Shown here: positions 26,023 through 34,718 of the stretch, piece after piece
How positions within the stretch are numbered: the first letter of the stretch is position 1
How the letters are laid out: each line of letters starts with the position of its first letter
NCBI RefSeq assembly: GCF_036634195.1
Contig: NZ_JAZIFY010000001.1
Coordinates: forward strand, 5,652,501 to 5,716,500
Direction of reading: 5' to 3'
DNA from: Streptomyces sp. P9-A4
GTDB taxonomy: Bacteria > Actinomycetota > Actinomycetes > Streptomycetales > Streptomycetaceae
Length of the DNA: 64,000 bases
Notes under the pieces: generated by a model
Told to the model about the DNA's origin: nothing
The model's input: the letters and a program-made list of their open reading frames with translations, nothing else
The model's database searches: none
Position numbers and translations under genes: made by a program

Positions 26023-26226
26023 TGAGCGGAAATTGAGGATAACGATCCGGCCGCGACCGGACACAGTGCGTGAACGGGACACCCCGGGCGGTACCGGCTG
26101 CATAACGGAAACGCCGCCGTCACAGGGGGACACTTGACTGTGGCACCGATGTTCGGTGTTCATGCCCTGGTACCACCTGGTACACAGAGAGCGGCTCATC
26201 AGCCCGTCACCACGGAGGAGGTACGT

Positions 26227-26940
26227 ATGCGACTGCTGCTCGTCGAGGACGACGACCACGTCGCCGCCGCCCTCTCCGCGATCCTCGCCAAGCACGGGTT
26301 CACCGTCACCCACGCCCGCAGCGGCGAGGAGGCGCTCCAGGCCGTGCTGCCCACCGCGCAGGGCGAGCGCCCCTCGTACGGGGTGATCCTGCTCGACCTC
26401 GGTCTCCCCGACCAGGACGGCTACCAGGTCTGCGGCCGCATCCGGAAGCTCACCACCACTCCGGTGATCATGGTCACCGCGCGCGGCGACGTACGCTCCC
26501 GGATCCACGGGCTCAACCTCGGCGCCGACGACTACGTCGTCAAGCCCTACGACCCCGGCGAGCTCCTCGCCCGCATCCACGCCGTCAGCCGGCGCAACGC
26601 CGGCCCCGAGGAGGCGGCGGGCAGCGGCGCGCCCGCCGACGGCACGCAGCTGCGGCTCGGCTCCGTCACCATCGAGCTGCCCACCCGGCGGGTCAGCGTC
26701 GAGGGCGAGAGCATCGCGCTCACCCGCAAGGAGTTCGACCTGCTCGCCCTCCTCGCCCAGCGCCCCGGAGTCGTCTTCCGCCGCGAACAGATCATCAGCG
26801 AGGTCTGGCGCACCAGTTGGGAGGGGACCGGCCGCACCCTGGAGGTGCACGTCGCCTCCCTGCGCTCCAAGCTCCGGATGCCCGCCCTGATCGAGACCGT
26901 GCGGGGCGTCGGCTACCGCCTGGTCGCCCCCGCCGCGTAA
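26227..26940 (+). CDS. gluR: Response regulator GluR (OmpR/PhoB family)
   Basis: A 237-residue response regulator with a receiver domain (LLLVEDDDHVAAAL; phosphoacceptor Asp in GVILLDLGLPDQDGY; ITVTAR-like MVTARGD; Lys in YVVKPYDPGELLA) and a C-terminal winged helix (LTRKEFDLLALLAQRPGVV, TLEVHVASLRSKL, VRGVGYRL). ATG 26227 has GGAGG 5 nt upstream. TTGACT at 26134, with TGTTCA 17 bp on, is a possible promoter. gluK follows 18 bp later. In S. coelicolor the orthologous pair senses extracellular glutamate and activates gluABCD; that role is transferred here by gene order. Confidence 0.92.
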   Translation: MRLLLVEDDDHVAAALSAILAKHGFTVTHARSGEEALQAVLPTAQGERPSYGVILLDLGLPDQDGYQVCGRIRKLTTTPVIMVTARGDVRSRIHGLNLGADDYVVKPYDPGELLARIHAVSRRNAGPEEAAGSGAPADGTQLRLGSVTIELPTRRVSVEGESIALTRKEFDLLALLAQRPGVVFRREQIISEVWRTSWEGTGRTLEVHVASLRSKLRMPALIETVRGVGYRLVAPAA

Positions 26941-26958
26941 CCGCCGGACGGCTCCTTC

Positions 26959-28383
26959 GTGCGCACCCGCCTCCTTCCGCTGCTCATCGTCCTGATGGCG
27001 GGCGTCCTGCTCGCCCTCGGCTTTCCGCTCGCCGCCAGCCTCGCCGCCGCCGAACAGCAGCGGGTCGTCGTCGACCGGCTCGACGACGCCGCGCGCTTCG
27101 CCGCGCTCGCCCAGTTCGTCAGCGAGACCAGCCCCGGAACCGACGAGCGGCGGGCCACCCTCGGCGGCGAACTCGCCAGCTACCACGACGTGTACGGGAT
27201 CCGGGCCGGCATCTTCTACCGCGACAACCGGTCCATGGCCGCCGCCCCCGAGGACTGGGTCGTCCCGTACGACGGAGAGGGCCGGCGCGCCTTCAACGAG
27301 GCGCTGCTCGGCCGCCGCAGCCACGACCCGCCCCAGGTGTGGCCCTGGCAGGGCGATGCCCGGCTCACCATCGCCTCCCCGGTCGTCCGCGACGGGGACG
27401 TCGTCGCCGTCGTCGTCACGGACTCGCCCACCGGGCCGCTGCGGAGCCGAATCCTGCGCGGCTGGCTGCTGATCTTCGCGGGCGAGGCGGCGGCCATGCT
27501 GCTCGCCGTCGGCGCGGCGTTCCGGCTCACCGGGTGGGTGCTGCGGCCGGTCCGCGTCCTCGACTCCGTCACCCACGACATCGCCACCGGACGCATGAAC
27601 TCCCGGGTCGCCGCGACCGGAGGGCCGCCCGAACTGCGGCGCCTCGCGCTCTCGTTCAACGAGATGGCCGACAACGTCGAGGAGGCCCTCGAACAGCAGC
27701 GGGCCTTCGTCGCCGACGCCTCGCACCAACTGCGCAACCCGCTCGCCGCGCTGCTCCTGCGGATCGAGCTGCTCGCCATGGAGCTCCCCGAGGGCAACGA
27801 GGAGATCGCCTCCGTACGGACCGAGGGCAAGCGCCTCTCGCAGGTCCTCGACGACCTTCTCGACCTGGCGCTCGCCGAGCACGCGGCTGCCGAGCTGCGG
27901 CTGACCGATGTCGGGGCGCTCGCCGCCGAGCGGGTCGCGTCCTGGCGGCCGGTCGCCGACGACAAGGGCGTCGCGCTCACCGGGGAGTGCGGGGCGGTCA
28001 CGGGGTGGGCGGACCCGGTCGCGCTCTCCAGCGCGCTCGACGCGGTGATCGACAACGCGCTGAAGTTCACACCCGCCGGCGAGGAGGTCTCGGTCGCCGT
28101 CTCCCTGGTCCCCGGCGGGAAGGACGTGTCCGTCGTCGTCGCCGACCACGGCCCCGGCCTCACCGACGAGGAGCTGAGCCGGGTCGGCGACCGCTTCTGG
28201 CGCTCGGGCCGGCACCAGAACATCAAGGGATCGGGCCTGGGCCTCTCCATCACCCGCGTCCTGCTCACGGCGGGCGGCGGCGGCATCGCCTTCGCACCGA
28301 ACGAACCGCACGGGCTGCGGGTGACGGTGACGGTTCCCCGGCAGGCGCCGGACGGGGAGCGTGAGGGGTTCACCGGGCGGTAG
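26959..28383 (+). CDS. gluK: Sensor histidine kinase GluK
   Basis: A 474-residue membrane kinase. Helix 1 (residues 5-28), an extracytoplasmic sensor of about 130 residues, helix 2 (GWLLIFAGEAAAMLLAVGAAF), a HAMP domain (LRPVRVLDSVTHDIATG), the H-box VADASHQLRNPLAALL with the phosphorylated His, the N-box IDNALKFTP, and G-boxes DHGPGLTDEE and GSGLGLSITR are all intact. It starts with GTG 18 bp after gluR. Its last codons run into the first copy of a 17-bp tandem repeat, so the stop codon is within the array. Confidence 0.92.
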   Translation: MRTRLLPLLIVLMAGVLLALGFPLAASLAAAEQQRVVVDRLDDAARFAALAQFVSETSPGTDERRATLGGELASYHDVYGIRAGIFYRDNRSMAAAPEDWVVPYDGEGRRAFNEALLGRRSHDPPQVWPWQGDARLTIASPVVRDGDVVAVVVTDSPTGPLRSRILRGWLLIFAGEAAAMLLAVGAAFRLTGWVLRPVRVLDSVTHDIATGRMNSRVAATGGPPELRRLALSFNEMADNVEEALEQQRAFVADASHQLRNPLAALLLRIELLAMELPEGNEEIASVRTEGKRLSQVLDDLLDLALAEHAAAELRLTDVGALAAERVASWRPVADDKGVALTGECGAVTGWADPVALSSALDAVIDNALKFTPAGEEVSVAVSLVPGGKDVSVVVADHGPGLTDEELSRVGDRFWRSGRHQNIKGSGLGLSITRVLLTAGGGGIAFAPNEPHGLRVTVTVPRQAPDGEREGFTGR

Positions 28384-28508
28384 GGCTTACGGATGGGCAG
28401 GGGCTACGGAGGGTAGGGCTTACCGGGCGGTATAGGTTACTGAACGGTAAGAGCTACTGAGCGGTAAGGGTTACTGGGCGGTACGGGCTACCGAAAGGTA
28501 GGGGCGAC
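28374..28508. repeat. Array of eight degenerate 17-bp tandem repeats
   Basis: Eight consecutive units (28374, 28391, 28408, 28424, 28441, 28458, 28475 and 28492; seven of 17 bp and one of 16 bp) follow the pattern nGnGCGGTANGGGYTAC. Each contains GTA-N5-TAC or a similar short dyad, so the array can fold into small hairpins. It overlaps the gluK stop and fills the convergent gap to the TAXI gene. Confidence 0.88.
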
Positions 28509-28544
28509 CCGACGCAGGGCCGGGGCACCGGCAGTGCCACCCCG

Positions 28545-29543
28545 TCAGGGCTTCACCGAGCGGTAGTAGCGGCGGGCGCCGTCGTGAAGGGGGAGGGGCT
28601 CCGTGTAGACGGCGGTCCTGAGGTCCACCAGTTGGGCCGGGTGGACCCGCCTGCCGATGCCGTCCCGGCTCCCGATCACCGTACGGGTGAAGCCCTCCAC
28701 CAGGTCCGTATCGGCCTCCACCGTCGTGACCAGCAGGTTCGCCACCGCCAGGGTCTCGATCGGCCGGCCGTCCTGCGCCTTGGCGTACGCGTCGGCCGGG
28801 ATCACCGCCGACCGGTAGTGGCGGGTCGAATCGCCCACGTCGTGGAGCCGGGCCACGAGACCCGCGTCCAGCGGGATCAGGCGGACCGGGGTGCGCTCGG
28901 ACAGCTTCTGGACCGCCTCGGTGGGCAGGCCGCCCGACCAGAAGAAGGCGTCGAGCTCGCCCCGCTCCAGCCGCCCCGGCATGGTGTCGATGCCCGCGGA
29001 GACCGGTTCGATGTCGCGTACGGGGGCGAGGCCCGCCGCCGCGAGGACCCGGTCGGCGATCAGCCGCACGCCGGAGCCGTCCTGGCCGACGCCCACCTTC
29101 AGACCGCGCAGGTCCCGTACCGACTGCACCGAGGAGCCCTTGCGCACCACGAGCTGCACGTAGTCGTCGTAGAGGCGGGCGCAGCCGCGCAGCCGCTCGA
29201 AGCCCGGCCTGCGCTCCCGCTGGTACTGGGCCACCGCGTCGGCCGTCGCCACGGTGAAATCGGCCTCGCCGGAGGCCACCCGGGCCAGGTTCTGTTGGGA
29301 GCCCTCGCTGTCCTTGAGCCGTATCGAGACCTTGGGGAGGTCCTTGGCCAGGGCCTGCTGGAGCAGCTCGCCGTACCGCTGGTAGACGCCGGTGGGGACA
29401 CCCGTACTGAAGGTGACCGTGCCGCTGGGCACGGGGGGACCGAAGGGCATCAGCCACCACACCAGTACCCCGCACACCGCGAGCAGCGCGGCCGAGACCG
29501 CCAGGACACGGCGGCGGACGGCGCGGGAGAGCGAGGCGGACAT
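28545..29543 (-). CDS. TAXI-family TRAP-type solute-binding protein
   Basis: A 332-residue binding protein anchored by one N-terminal hydrophobic segment (residues 13-31, VLAVSAALLAVCGVLVWWL). The TAXI signature is clear: TFSTGVPTGVYQRYGELLQQAL, SEGSQQNLARVASGEADFTVATADAV, LRGLKVGVGQDGSGVRLIADRVL, and DAFFWSGGLPTEAVQKL. TAXI proteins bind ligands such as glutamate for TRAP transporters, but no TRAP permease is nearby. The conserved place next to gluRK suggests it acts as a sensory accessory rather than a transporter subunit; this is inference. It converges with gluK across the 17-bp repeat array. Confidence 0.87.
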   Translation of the reverse strand: MSASLSRAVRRRVLAVSAALLAVCGVLVWWLMPFGPPVPSGTVTFSTGVPTGVYQRYGELLQQALAKDLPKVSIRLKDSEGSQQNLARVASGEADFTVATADAVAQYQRERRPGFERLRGCARLYDDYVQLVVRKGSSVQSVRDLRGLKVGVGQDGSGVRLIADRVLAAAGLAPVRDIEPVSAGIDTMPGRLERGELDAFFWSGGLPTEAVQKLSERTPVRLIPLDAGLVARLHDVGDSTRHYRSAVIPADAYAKAQDGRPIETLAVANLLVTTVEADTDLVEGFTRTVIGSRDGIGRRVHPAQLVDLRTAVYTEPLPLHDGARRYYRSVKP

Positions 29544-29590
29544 GCGGCGATAGTGCCAGCCGGGTGCGGTTTCTGGCCAGCGTCACAGAG

Positions 29591-29632
29591 GTCCGCCCGC
29601 GCGGGGCCGGCGAGGGTCCCGCGCGGGCGGAC
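29591..29632 (-). terminator. Terminator of the RCC1 operon
   Basis: Perfect 15-bp arms: GTCCGCCCGCGCGGG (29591-29605) and CCCGCGCGGGCGGAC (29618-29632). It lies downstream of the third RCC1 gene, before the TAXI gene start region. Confidence 0.8.
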
Positions 29633-29702
29633 GGCATCAGAAGCTGTTTGGGCACCACCGGACGCGGGATGCCGCGGCCCAGGACGGCGCCGGACGGCGG
29701 TG

Positions 29703-30887
29703 TCAGTACGCGAAGCCCGACTTGCCCGTCATCGTCGTCGTGACGTGCGTGATGCCGCTGCCCGGCGGCAGCGCCGTGGTCGTGCCCGTGGGCACCGTCG
29801 TGGAGCCGTCACCGAGCTGGGCGGCCCCGTTGGCGCCCCAGCCGATCACCGAGCCGTCGTCGAGCGCGGCCAGGGTGAAGTCCGCGCCGCCCGCGATGCT
29901 CTGGACGCCCTTGAGGGTGTCCAGGACGACCGGGGTGGTGCGGTTGGCGTTCGTGCCGTCGCCGAGCTGCCTGTCGGTGTTCTTGCCCCAGCCGGCCACG
30001 CTGCCGTCGTCGAGGACGGCGAAGCCGGACGCGGAGGTGGCGAAGATCCGGGCCACCGCGTCGAGGTAGGCGACGTCGACGGGCTTGTTGCTGTCGGCGG
30101 TGGAGTCGTTGCCGAGCTGGCCCTCGGCGCCCTTGCCCCAGGCCTTCACGGTGCCGTCGGCGGTGAGTGCGATCACATGGTCGCAGCCGACCGCGACCGA
30201 CTCCACGTCGATCAGGTCCGGGACCTTCTGCGGGGTCTCGCGCGTGGTGTTGTTGCCGGTGCCCAGGCGCCCGTTGTCACCCTTGCCCCAGGTCCACACC
30301 GTGCCGTCCTGCCGGAGCGCCACGCTGAAGTCGCAGCCCGCTCCGACGTCCTTCACCTTGTCGAGACTCTGCACCGGGATGGGGGTCCTGTACGGGTTGG
30401 TGGTGTCCTGGCCGGTGCCCAGCTGCTTGGAGGCGTTGCTGCCCCAGGCGAGGATCCGGCCGCCCTTGACGGCGAGGACGTGGTTGAGGCCCGCGGAGAC
30501 CTCGGCGATCCCGGAGAGTCCGGTGACGGTCGCGGGGAAGCTCTGGGCGGTGGTGGTGCCGTTGCCGAGCTGGCCGGTGGTGTTGGAACCCCAGCTCTTG
30601 ACGGTGCCGTCCTTGAGGAGCGCGACGGCGAAGGCGTTCGCGGCGGCGGCGGCTCCGCCACCGCCCCCGGACATCTCGCGCACGTCGTCGCGGGTGATGC
30701 CGGTGACGGCCGCGGGGGTCTGCTGGGCGAGGACGCTGCCGTTGCCGAGCTGGCCCTGGGCGTTCTCGCCCCAGGCGCGTACCCAGGGGTCGGTGCCGGC
30801 GGCGGCGTGGGCGGAGAGGGAGGGAGCGGCGAGGGCGGTGACCGCAGTGACGGCGGCGAGCAGGGTGATGCGCTTGCTGTGGTGCAT
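29703..30887 (-). CDS. Secreted RCC1-repeat beta-propeller protein 3
   Basis: A 394-residue protein with a Sec-type signal peptide (MHHSKRITLLAAVTAVTALA, cleavage near AHAAAG). The mature part is seven RCC1 repeats, one per propeller blade, each carrying a WGxNxxGQLG-like core: WGENAQGQLG, WGSNTTGQLG, WGSNASKQLG, WGKGDNGRLG, WGKGAEGQLG, WGKNTDRQLG and WGANGAAQLG. It ends in SGFAY, matching the aromatic-Ala-aromatic tail of its two upstream paralogues. It is the last gene of a three-gene operon, 14 bp after the second. Seven-bladed RCC1 propellers mediate protein binding; no ligand is known here. Confidence 0.9.
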   Translation of the reverse strand: MHHSKRITLLAAVTAVTALAAPSLSAHAAAGTDPWVRAWGENAQGQLGNGSVLAQQTPAAVTGITRDDVREMSGGGGGAAAAANAFAVALLKDGTVKSWGSNTTGQLGNGTTTAQSFPATVTGLSGIAEVSAGLNHVLAVKGGRILAWGSNASKQLGTGQDTTNPYRTPIPVQSLDKVKDVGAGCDFSVALRQDGTVWTWGKGDNGRLGTGNNTTRETPQKVPDLIDVESVAVGCDHVIALTADGTVKAWGKGAEGQLGNDSTADSNKPVDVAYLDAVARIFATSASGFAVLDDGSVAGWGKNTDRQLGDGTNANRTTPVVLDTLKGVQSIAGGADFTLAALDDGSVIGWGANGAAQLGDGSTTVPTGTTTALPPGSGITHVTTTMTGKSGFAY

Positions 30888-30901
30888 GGGGACCTTCCGG
30901 G

Positions 30902-32062
30902 TCAGTAGGCGTAGCTCGACTTGCCGGTGGGGGCAGTCGAGACGCGGGTCGCGCCGCTGCCTGCGGGCAGTGCGGTGACCGGGGTGGGGGAGTCGGTGGT
31001 GGTGGCGTCGCCGAGCTGGCCGGCCGCGTTCTCGCCCCAGGCGAGGACGGAGCCGTCGGAACGGGCGGCGACGGTGTGTCCCCAGCCGCCGGCCATGTCG
31101 GTGACCTCGTCCAGACCGGGTACGGGGACCGGGGTGGTGCGGGAGGTGGTGGAACCGTCGCCGAGCTGGCCGCGGCCGTTCCAGCCCCAGGCGCGGACCG
31201 AGCCGTCGTCGAGCACGGCGAAGCTGTGGAAGCCGCAGCCGTAGACCCGGGCCACGCCGTCGAGATGCCGCACCTCGACCGGTGAGGGCGCGCCCTCCTG
31301 GCTGTCGTTGCCCAGTTGGCCGTTGATGTTGTAGCCCCAGGCCCGTACGGTGCCGTCGGCGAGCCGGGCGAGCACGTGGTTGCAGCCGGTCGCGATCTCG
31401 ACGACGTCCGTGAGGCCGGGGACTCGTTTCGGGGTGTTCCGGTCGGTGGTGTCGCCGAGGCCGAGCTGGCCGTAGTGGGCACGGCCCCAGGTCCAGACGG
31501 TGCCGTCCTCCCGGAGGGCGACGACGTGTTGGCAGCCGGCGGCGACGTCCTTCACCTTGTTCAGGCTCTGGACCCGCACGGGTCGCACGGCCGCCGTCGT
31601 GCCGCCGTCGCCGAGCTGGCCGTAGGTGTTGTCGCCCCAGGCGAGGACCCGGCCGCCGCGGACGGCGTAGGCGGACTGGAAGCCGGCGGCGACCTCGGTG
31701 ACTCCGGAGAGTCCGGCCACGGCGGCGGGGAACGGCCGGCTCACGGCGGTGCCGTCGCCGAGCTGGCCCGCGAGGTTCCCGCCCCAGGACTGGACCGTGC
31801 CGTCGGTGAGGAGCGCCACGGCGAAGGCGTTGGGGGTGTTGTTGCCACCGCCGGACAGCTCGCGTACCGAGGCGCGGGCGAGCCCCTGGACGGCCGCCGG
31901 GGTCTGCTGGTCGACCGTGGTGCCGTTGCCGAGCTGACCGCCCTGGTTCGCGCCCCAGGCCCGCACCAGCGGGTCCCGGGGCTCGGCGTGGGCGGGGGAC
32001 ACGGCGAGGACGAGGAGCGCGAGGGTGGCGGCGGTGACACCGCGTACGAACGCGTACGTCAT
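30902..32062 (-). CDS. Secreted RCC1-repeat beta-propeller protein 2
   Basis: A 386-residue protein with signal peptide MTYAFVRGVTAATLALLVLA and probable cleavage after SPAHA. Seven repeats follow: WGANQGGQLG, WGGNLAGQLG, WGDNTYGQLG, WGRAHYGQLG, WGYNINGQLG, WGWNGRGQLG and WGENAAGQLG, spaced about 50 residues, so a complete propeller is expected outside the cell. The C-terminus is SSYAY. It lies in the middle of the operon with 14-15 bp to each neighbour. It shares the blade pattern VAAGCQHVVALREDGTVWTW with its paralogues, so the three arose by tandem duplication. Confidence 0.9.
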   Translation of the reverse strand: MTYAFVRGVTAATLALLVLAVSPAHAEPRDPLVRAWGANQGGQLGNGTTVDQQTPAAVQGLARASVRELSGGGNNTPNAFAVALLTDGTVQSWGGNLAGQLGDGTAVSRPFPAAVAGLSGVTEVAAGFQSAYAVRGGRVLAWGDNTYGQLGDGGTTAAVRPVRVQSLNKVKDVAAGCQHVVALREDGTVWTWGRAHYGQLGLGDTTDRNTPKRVPGLTDVVEIATGCNHVLARLADGTVRAWGYNINGQLGNDSQEGAPSPVEVRHLDGVARVYGCGFHSFAVLDDGSVRAWGWNGRGQLGDGSTTSRTTPVPVPGLDEVTDMAGGWGHTVAARSDGSVLAWGENAAGQLGDATTTDSPTPVTALPAGSGATRVSTAPTGKSSYAY

Positions 32063-32077
32063 CGGAGCACGCCCCGC

Positions 32078-33319
32078 TCAGTACGCGTACGTCGTGTTGC
32101 CGCCCAGGGAGACGGCCACGTTCTTGATCGCCGAGCCCTCGTTGAGGATCTTCACCGACTCGTAGCGCGAGACCGTCGTGCCGTTGCCGAGCTGGCCCTC
32201 GCTGTTGTTGCCCCAGGTGAAGACGTCGTCCGCCGTGACGGCGACGCCGTGCCGGGCGCCCGCCGCGAGGTGCTGGACGCCTTCGAGGCGCGGGATCTCG
32301 ACCGGGGCCGTGCGGTTGGTGCGGGAGACGTTGGAGTCGAAGGCCTCGTCGGACTCCAGGAGTTGGCCGTACTGGTTGTTGCCCCAGCCCCAGACGTGGC
32401 TGTCGCTGGTCTTCACGTAGTTGTGGAAGGCGCCCGCCTCGATGTCCGAGACGCCCTCCACCCAGTCGACGTCCACGGGGACGGTGGAGGACTTGGTGGA
32501 GGAGTTGCCGAGCTGGCCGTAGAGGTTGTAGCCCCAGGACTTGACCGTGTCGTCGGAGGTCAGGGCGAGTGCGTGGTAGCAGCCCGCGTCGATCTCCACG
32601 ATGTTCTCCAGACCCACGACCTGCCGGGGTACGGAGCTGGTGGCGCGGCTGCCGGTGCCGAGCTGACCGTGGATGCCGCGGCCCCAGGCGTACACCTTGC
32701 CGTTCTCCAGGAGGGCGAGGCTGAAGTCGCAGCCCGCCGAGATCTGCTTCACCTTGGGCATGCCCTGGACACGGTCGGGGACGGTGCGGCTGTCGCCGGT
32801 GCGGTTGTTGCCGAGCTGGCCGTAGGCGTTGTCGCCCCAGGAGTAGACCTGGCCGCTGGTGTCGAGGGCCAGGGCGTGCTTGCCGCCTGCCGCGATGTCC
32901 TTGATGTTCGTCAGGCGCGGGACGGTGGTCGGCACGGTCTGGTTGGTGTTGCCGCCGTTGCCGAGCTGGCCCGAGGAGTTGTGGCCCCAGGACTTGACGG
33001 TCTTGTCGGTACGGGCGAGGGCGAAGGAGTCGGCCGACGAGGTGCCGCCGGCCGACATCTGGTCCACATCACCGCGGAAGAGGCTGGTGACCGAGGTCGG
33101 GCTGAGGCTGTCGGCGAGGGTGCCGTTGCCCAGCTGGCCGGTGCGGCCCGCACCCCAGCTCAGCACGGTCGGGTTGCCCTCGTTGGCGGTCGCGGCGGGG
33201 GCGAGCGCGGGCAGGGTGGTGAGCGCGGCGGCCGTGAGGACGGCGGCGAGGAACGGCCGGGCGCGCCGCCCGGTGCGCGGAGGGACCGCGCGCGGGGGGA
33301 AGGGTCGTGAACGGGACAT
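32078..33319 (-). CDS. Secreted RCC1-repeat beta-propeller protein 1
   Basis: A 413-residue protein and first gene of the RCC1 operon. The signal peptide is Arg/Pro-rich with a twin-Arg-like start (RTGRRARPFLAAVLTAAALT), cleaved near ATANEG. Seven blades are visible: WGAGRTGQLG, WGHNSSGQLG, WGDNAYGQLG, WGRGIHGQLG, WGYNLYGQLG, WGNNQYGQLL and WGNNSEGQLG. The sixth lacks the usual final Gly and has a longer acidic loop. It ends in TTYAY. I chose ATG 33319 because AAGGAG lies about 9 nt upstream; an upstream Met at 33346 is possible. An untranslated region of over 600 bp lies before it. Confidence 0.88.
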   Translation of the reverse strand: MSRSRPFPPRAVPPRTGRRARPFLAAVLTAAALTTLPALAPAATANEGNPTVLSWGAGRTGQLGNGTLADSLSPTSVTSLFRGDVDQMSAGGTSSADSFALARTDKTVKSWGHNSSGQLGNGGNTNQTVPTTVPRLTNIKDIAAGGKHALALDTSGQVYSWGDNAYGQLGNNRTGDSRTVPDRVQGMPKVKQISAGCDFSLALLENGKVYAWGRGIHGQLGTGSRATSSVPRQVVGLENIVEIDAGCYHALALTSDDTVKSWGYNLYGQLGNSSTKSSTVPVDVDWVEGVSDIEAGAFHNYVKTSDSHVWGWGNNQYGQLLESDEAFDSNVSRTNRTAPVEIPRLEGVQHLAAGARHGVAVTADDVFTWGNNSEGQLGNGTTVSRYESVKILNEGSAIKNVAVSLGGNTTYAY

Positions 33320-33982
33320 GGCTCTGCTCTCCTTCGACGGGGACATACGGGAGCGCGGCGGCCGGCCCGTGGCGTCCGCGGGGAGGGCGGAGGCGTACGG
33401 AGCCGGTCGCGGGTCATGCGAACACGGCGTGCCGGGACCCCAGGCACGGGTCGCCCAAGGCCTGGTGTGACGGCCGGGACGGGCCGCCGGGCACATGAGC
33501 AGACTGTCCGATAATGATCACCGGGGCGAGCCGGAATCGCTGAAACACCCGTTTGCCGGACCTCCGTTCGGGGTGGTGAGCGGGGGGCGCACTCGCCCCC
33601 GGAGCGGGCCGTGCCGGGACGGCTCCGCCGAGGGTCCGGCGGGCCGCCGAACGGCGGCGGCCGGGGGAGTGAGAGGCCCCGCCGCCTACGGTCGGCCGCC
33701 CTCTCGCCCGTACCCCCGAATCCCTACGAACGGGTGGACCGGCGGGTCCCGGGACCGGCCCCCGGGCCCGCCCGGACCCGGCCGTCGGGGCGGCCCCGAG
33801 TGCGCTCCGCCGAAGTGGTGAGCGGCCCCCGGGGTGCGCGCCGCGCCGTGTGTCGCGCCGGGGTGCCGGGGCCCCGGCGGCTAGCGTCGGGATGCGCTCG
33901 GTGATCTTGAGGACAGTCCCCTGTCCGCCCCTGGCGTCCCCACCCGAGCACTCCAACTCACCCCTGTCCCAAGGGAGTTCCC
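33320..33982. other. 660-bp divergent intergenic region without a gene
   Basis: It separates the RCC1 operon (minus) from the secreted-protein cluster (plus). Open frames here lack ribosome sites and plausible composition. A TAGCGT hexamer at 33882-33887 probably belongs to a promoter for the downstream secreted gene. A CATTAT-like -10 on the minus strand near 33511 may serve the RCC1 operon. GC-rich arms GCCGGGG/CCCCGGC occur near 33865. Confidence 0.5.
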
Positions 33983-34468
33983 ATGCCCGTACTGAAGGCG
34001 TCGGCACGCCGTGTGCTGACCGCGACCGTCCTCGCAGCCGCTCTCGCCCTGCCCCTGGCCACCGGCGCCCACGCCGAGGAGTGCAAGCCCGACGACCAGG
34101 CCTGCCAGGACAAGGAGAACAACGCCGAGCAGGCGAAGAAGATCGAGGAGGACCAGAAGAAGACGAAGGAGGCGGCCGGCAAGGCCGACAAGGACATCAA
34201 GGACGCGGGCAAGAAGCTGGAGGAGTGCCCGCCCGACTCCTCCTCCTGCATGGGCAAGCTGACCGGCGGCAAGGGCGCCGCCGAGGAGCAGGGCCTCAAG
34301 GACATGACCGACACCATCTCCTCGAACGAGCCCGAGCCGGCGAACAACGCGGCCCAGGCCGTGACCTCGACCTGCGAGTCCTTCCCCGGCTCGCTGCCGC
34401 AGGGATCCACCGACCCGGGCCGGTCCCCCTTCCCGGTCGACCAGCTCTGCGGCCTTCTCGGCGACTGA
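33983..34468 (+). CDS. Small secreted cysteine-containing protein
   Basis: A 161-residue exported protein. The signal peptide covers residues 1-31 (VLTATVLAAALALPLATG; cleavage near AHA-EE). The mature part begins with ECKPDDQAC, continues with a strongly charged Lys/Glu helix (KIEEDQKKTKEAAGKADKDI), then ECPPDSSSCMGK, and closes with STCESFPGS and QLCGLLGD. It has six cysteines, probably three disulfides. No family is recognised. AAGGGAG lies 7 nt before ATG. It heads a co-directional group of three secreted proteins; the next starts 250 bp later beyond a tandem repeat. Confidence 0.8.
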   Translation: MPVLKASARRVLTATVLAAALALPLATGAHAEECKPDDQACQDKENNAEQAKKIEEDQKKTKEAAGKADKDIKDAGKKLEECPPDSSSCMGKLTGGKGAAEEQGLKDMTDTISSNEPEPANNAAQAVTSTCESFPGSLPQGSTDPGRSPFPVDQLCGLLGD

Positions 34469-34578
34469 CCGCACCCCGCGCACCGTCCCCGCTCCCGCCC
34501 GGAAGCCGGTCCCGGGGCCGCGCCCGCGCACGTCCCCCGCTCCCGCCCGTCCGAAGGGAGCCGGGCGACCGAGCCGCA

Positions 34579-34686
34579 CCCCGCGTACGTCCCCGCGTAC
34601 GTCCCCGCGTACGTCCCCGCGTACGTCCCCGCGTACGTCCCCGCGTACGTCCCCGCGTACGTCCCCGCGTACCTCTCCGCGCACGT
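34579..34686. repeat. Tandem 12-bp repeat (CCCCGCGTACGT)
   Basis: Seven perfect units from 34579 to 34662 are followed by two degenerate ones to 34686. The array lies in the 250-bp gap between two secreted-protein genes. Each unit contains the palindrome GTAC and a CGTACG core across the unit junction. It has no stop codon in one frame but no ribosome site either. Confidence 0.92.
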
Positions 34687-34718
34687 CCGCTCCCGTCCGT
34701 CCCGAAGGGAACCCCGTC

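Noticed and set aside
29703..33319. Repeated GCCGAGCTGGCC-like motifs resembling a repeat array or CRISPR
   Set aside because: They are in frame and encode the GQLG core of RCC1 repeats; spacing equals the propeller blade length and there are no unique spacers or cas genes.
33495..33821. Plus-strand frame in the 660-bp gap before the secreted cluster
   Set aside because: No ribosome site, Arg/Pro/Gly-rich composition, overlapping open frames on both strands, and no recognisable domain.
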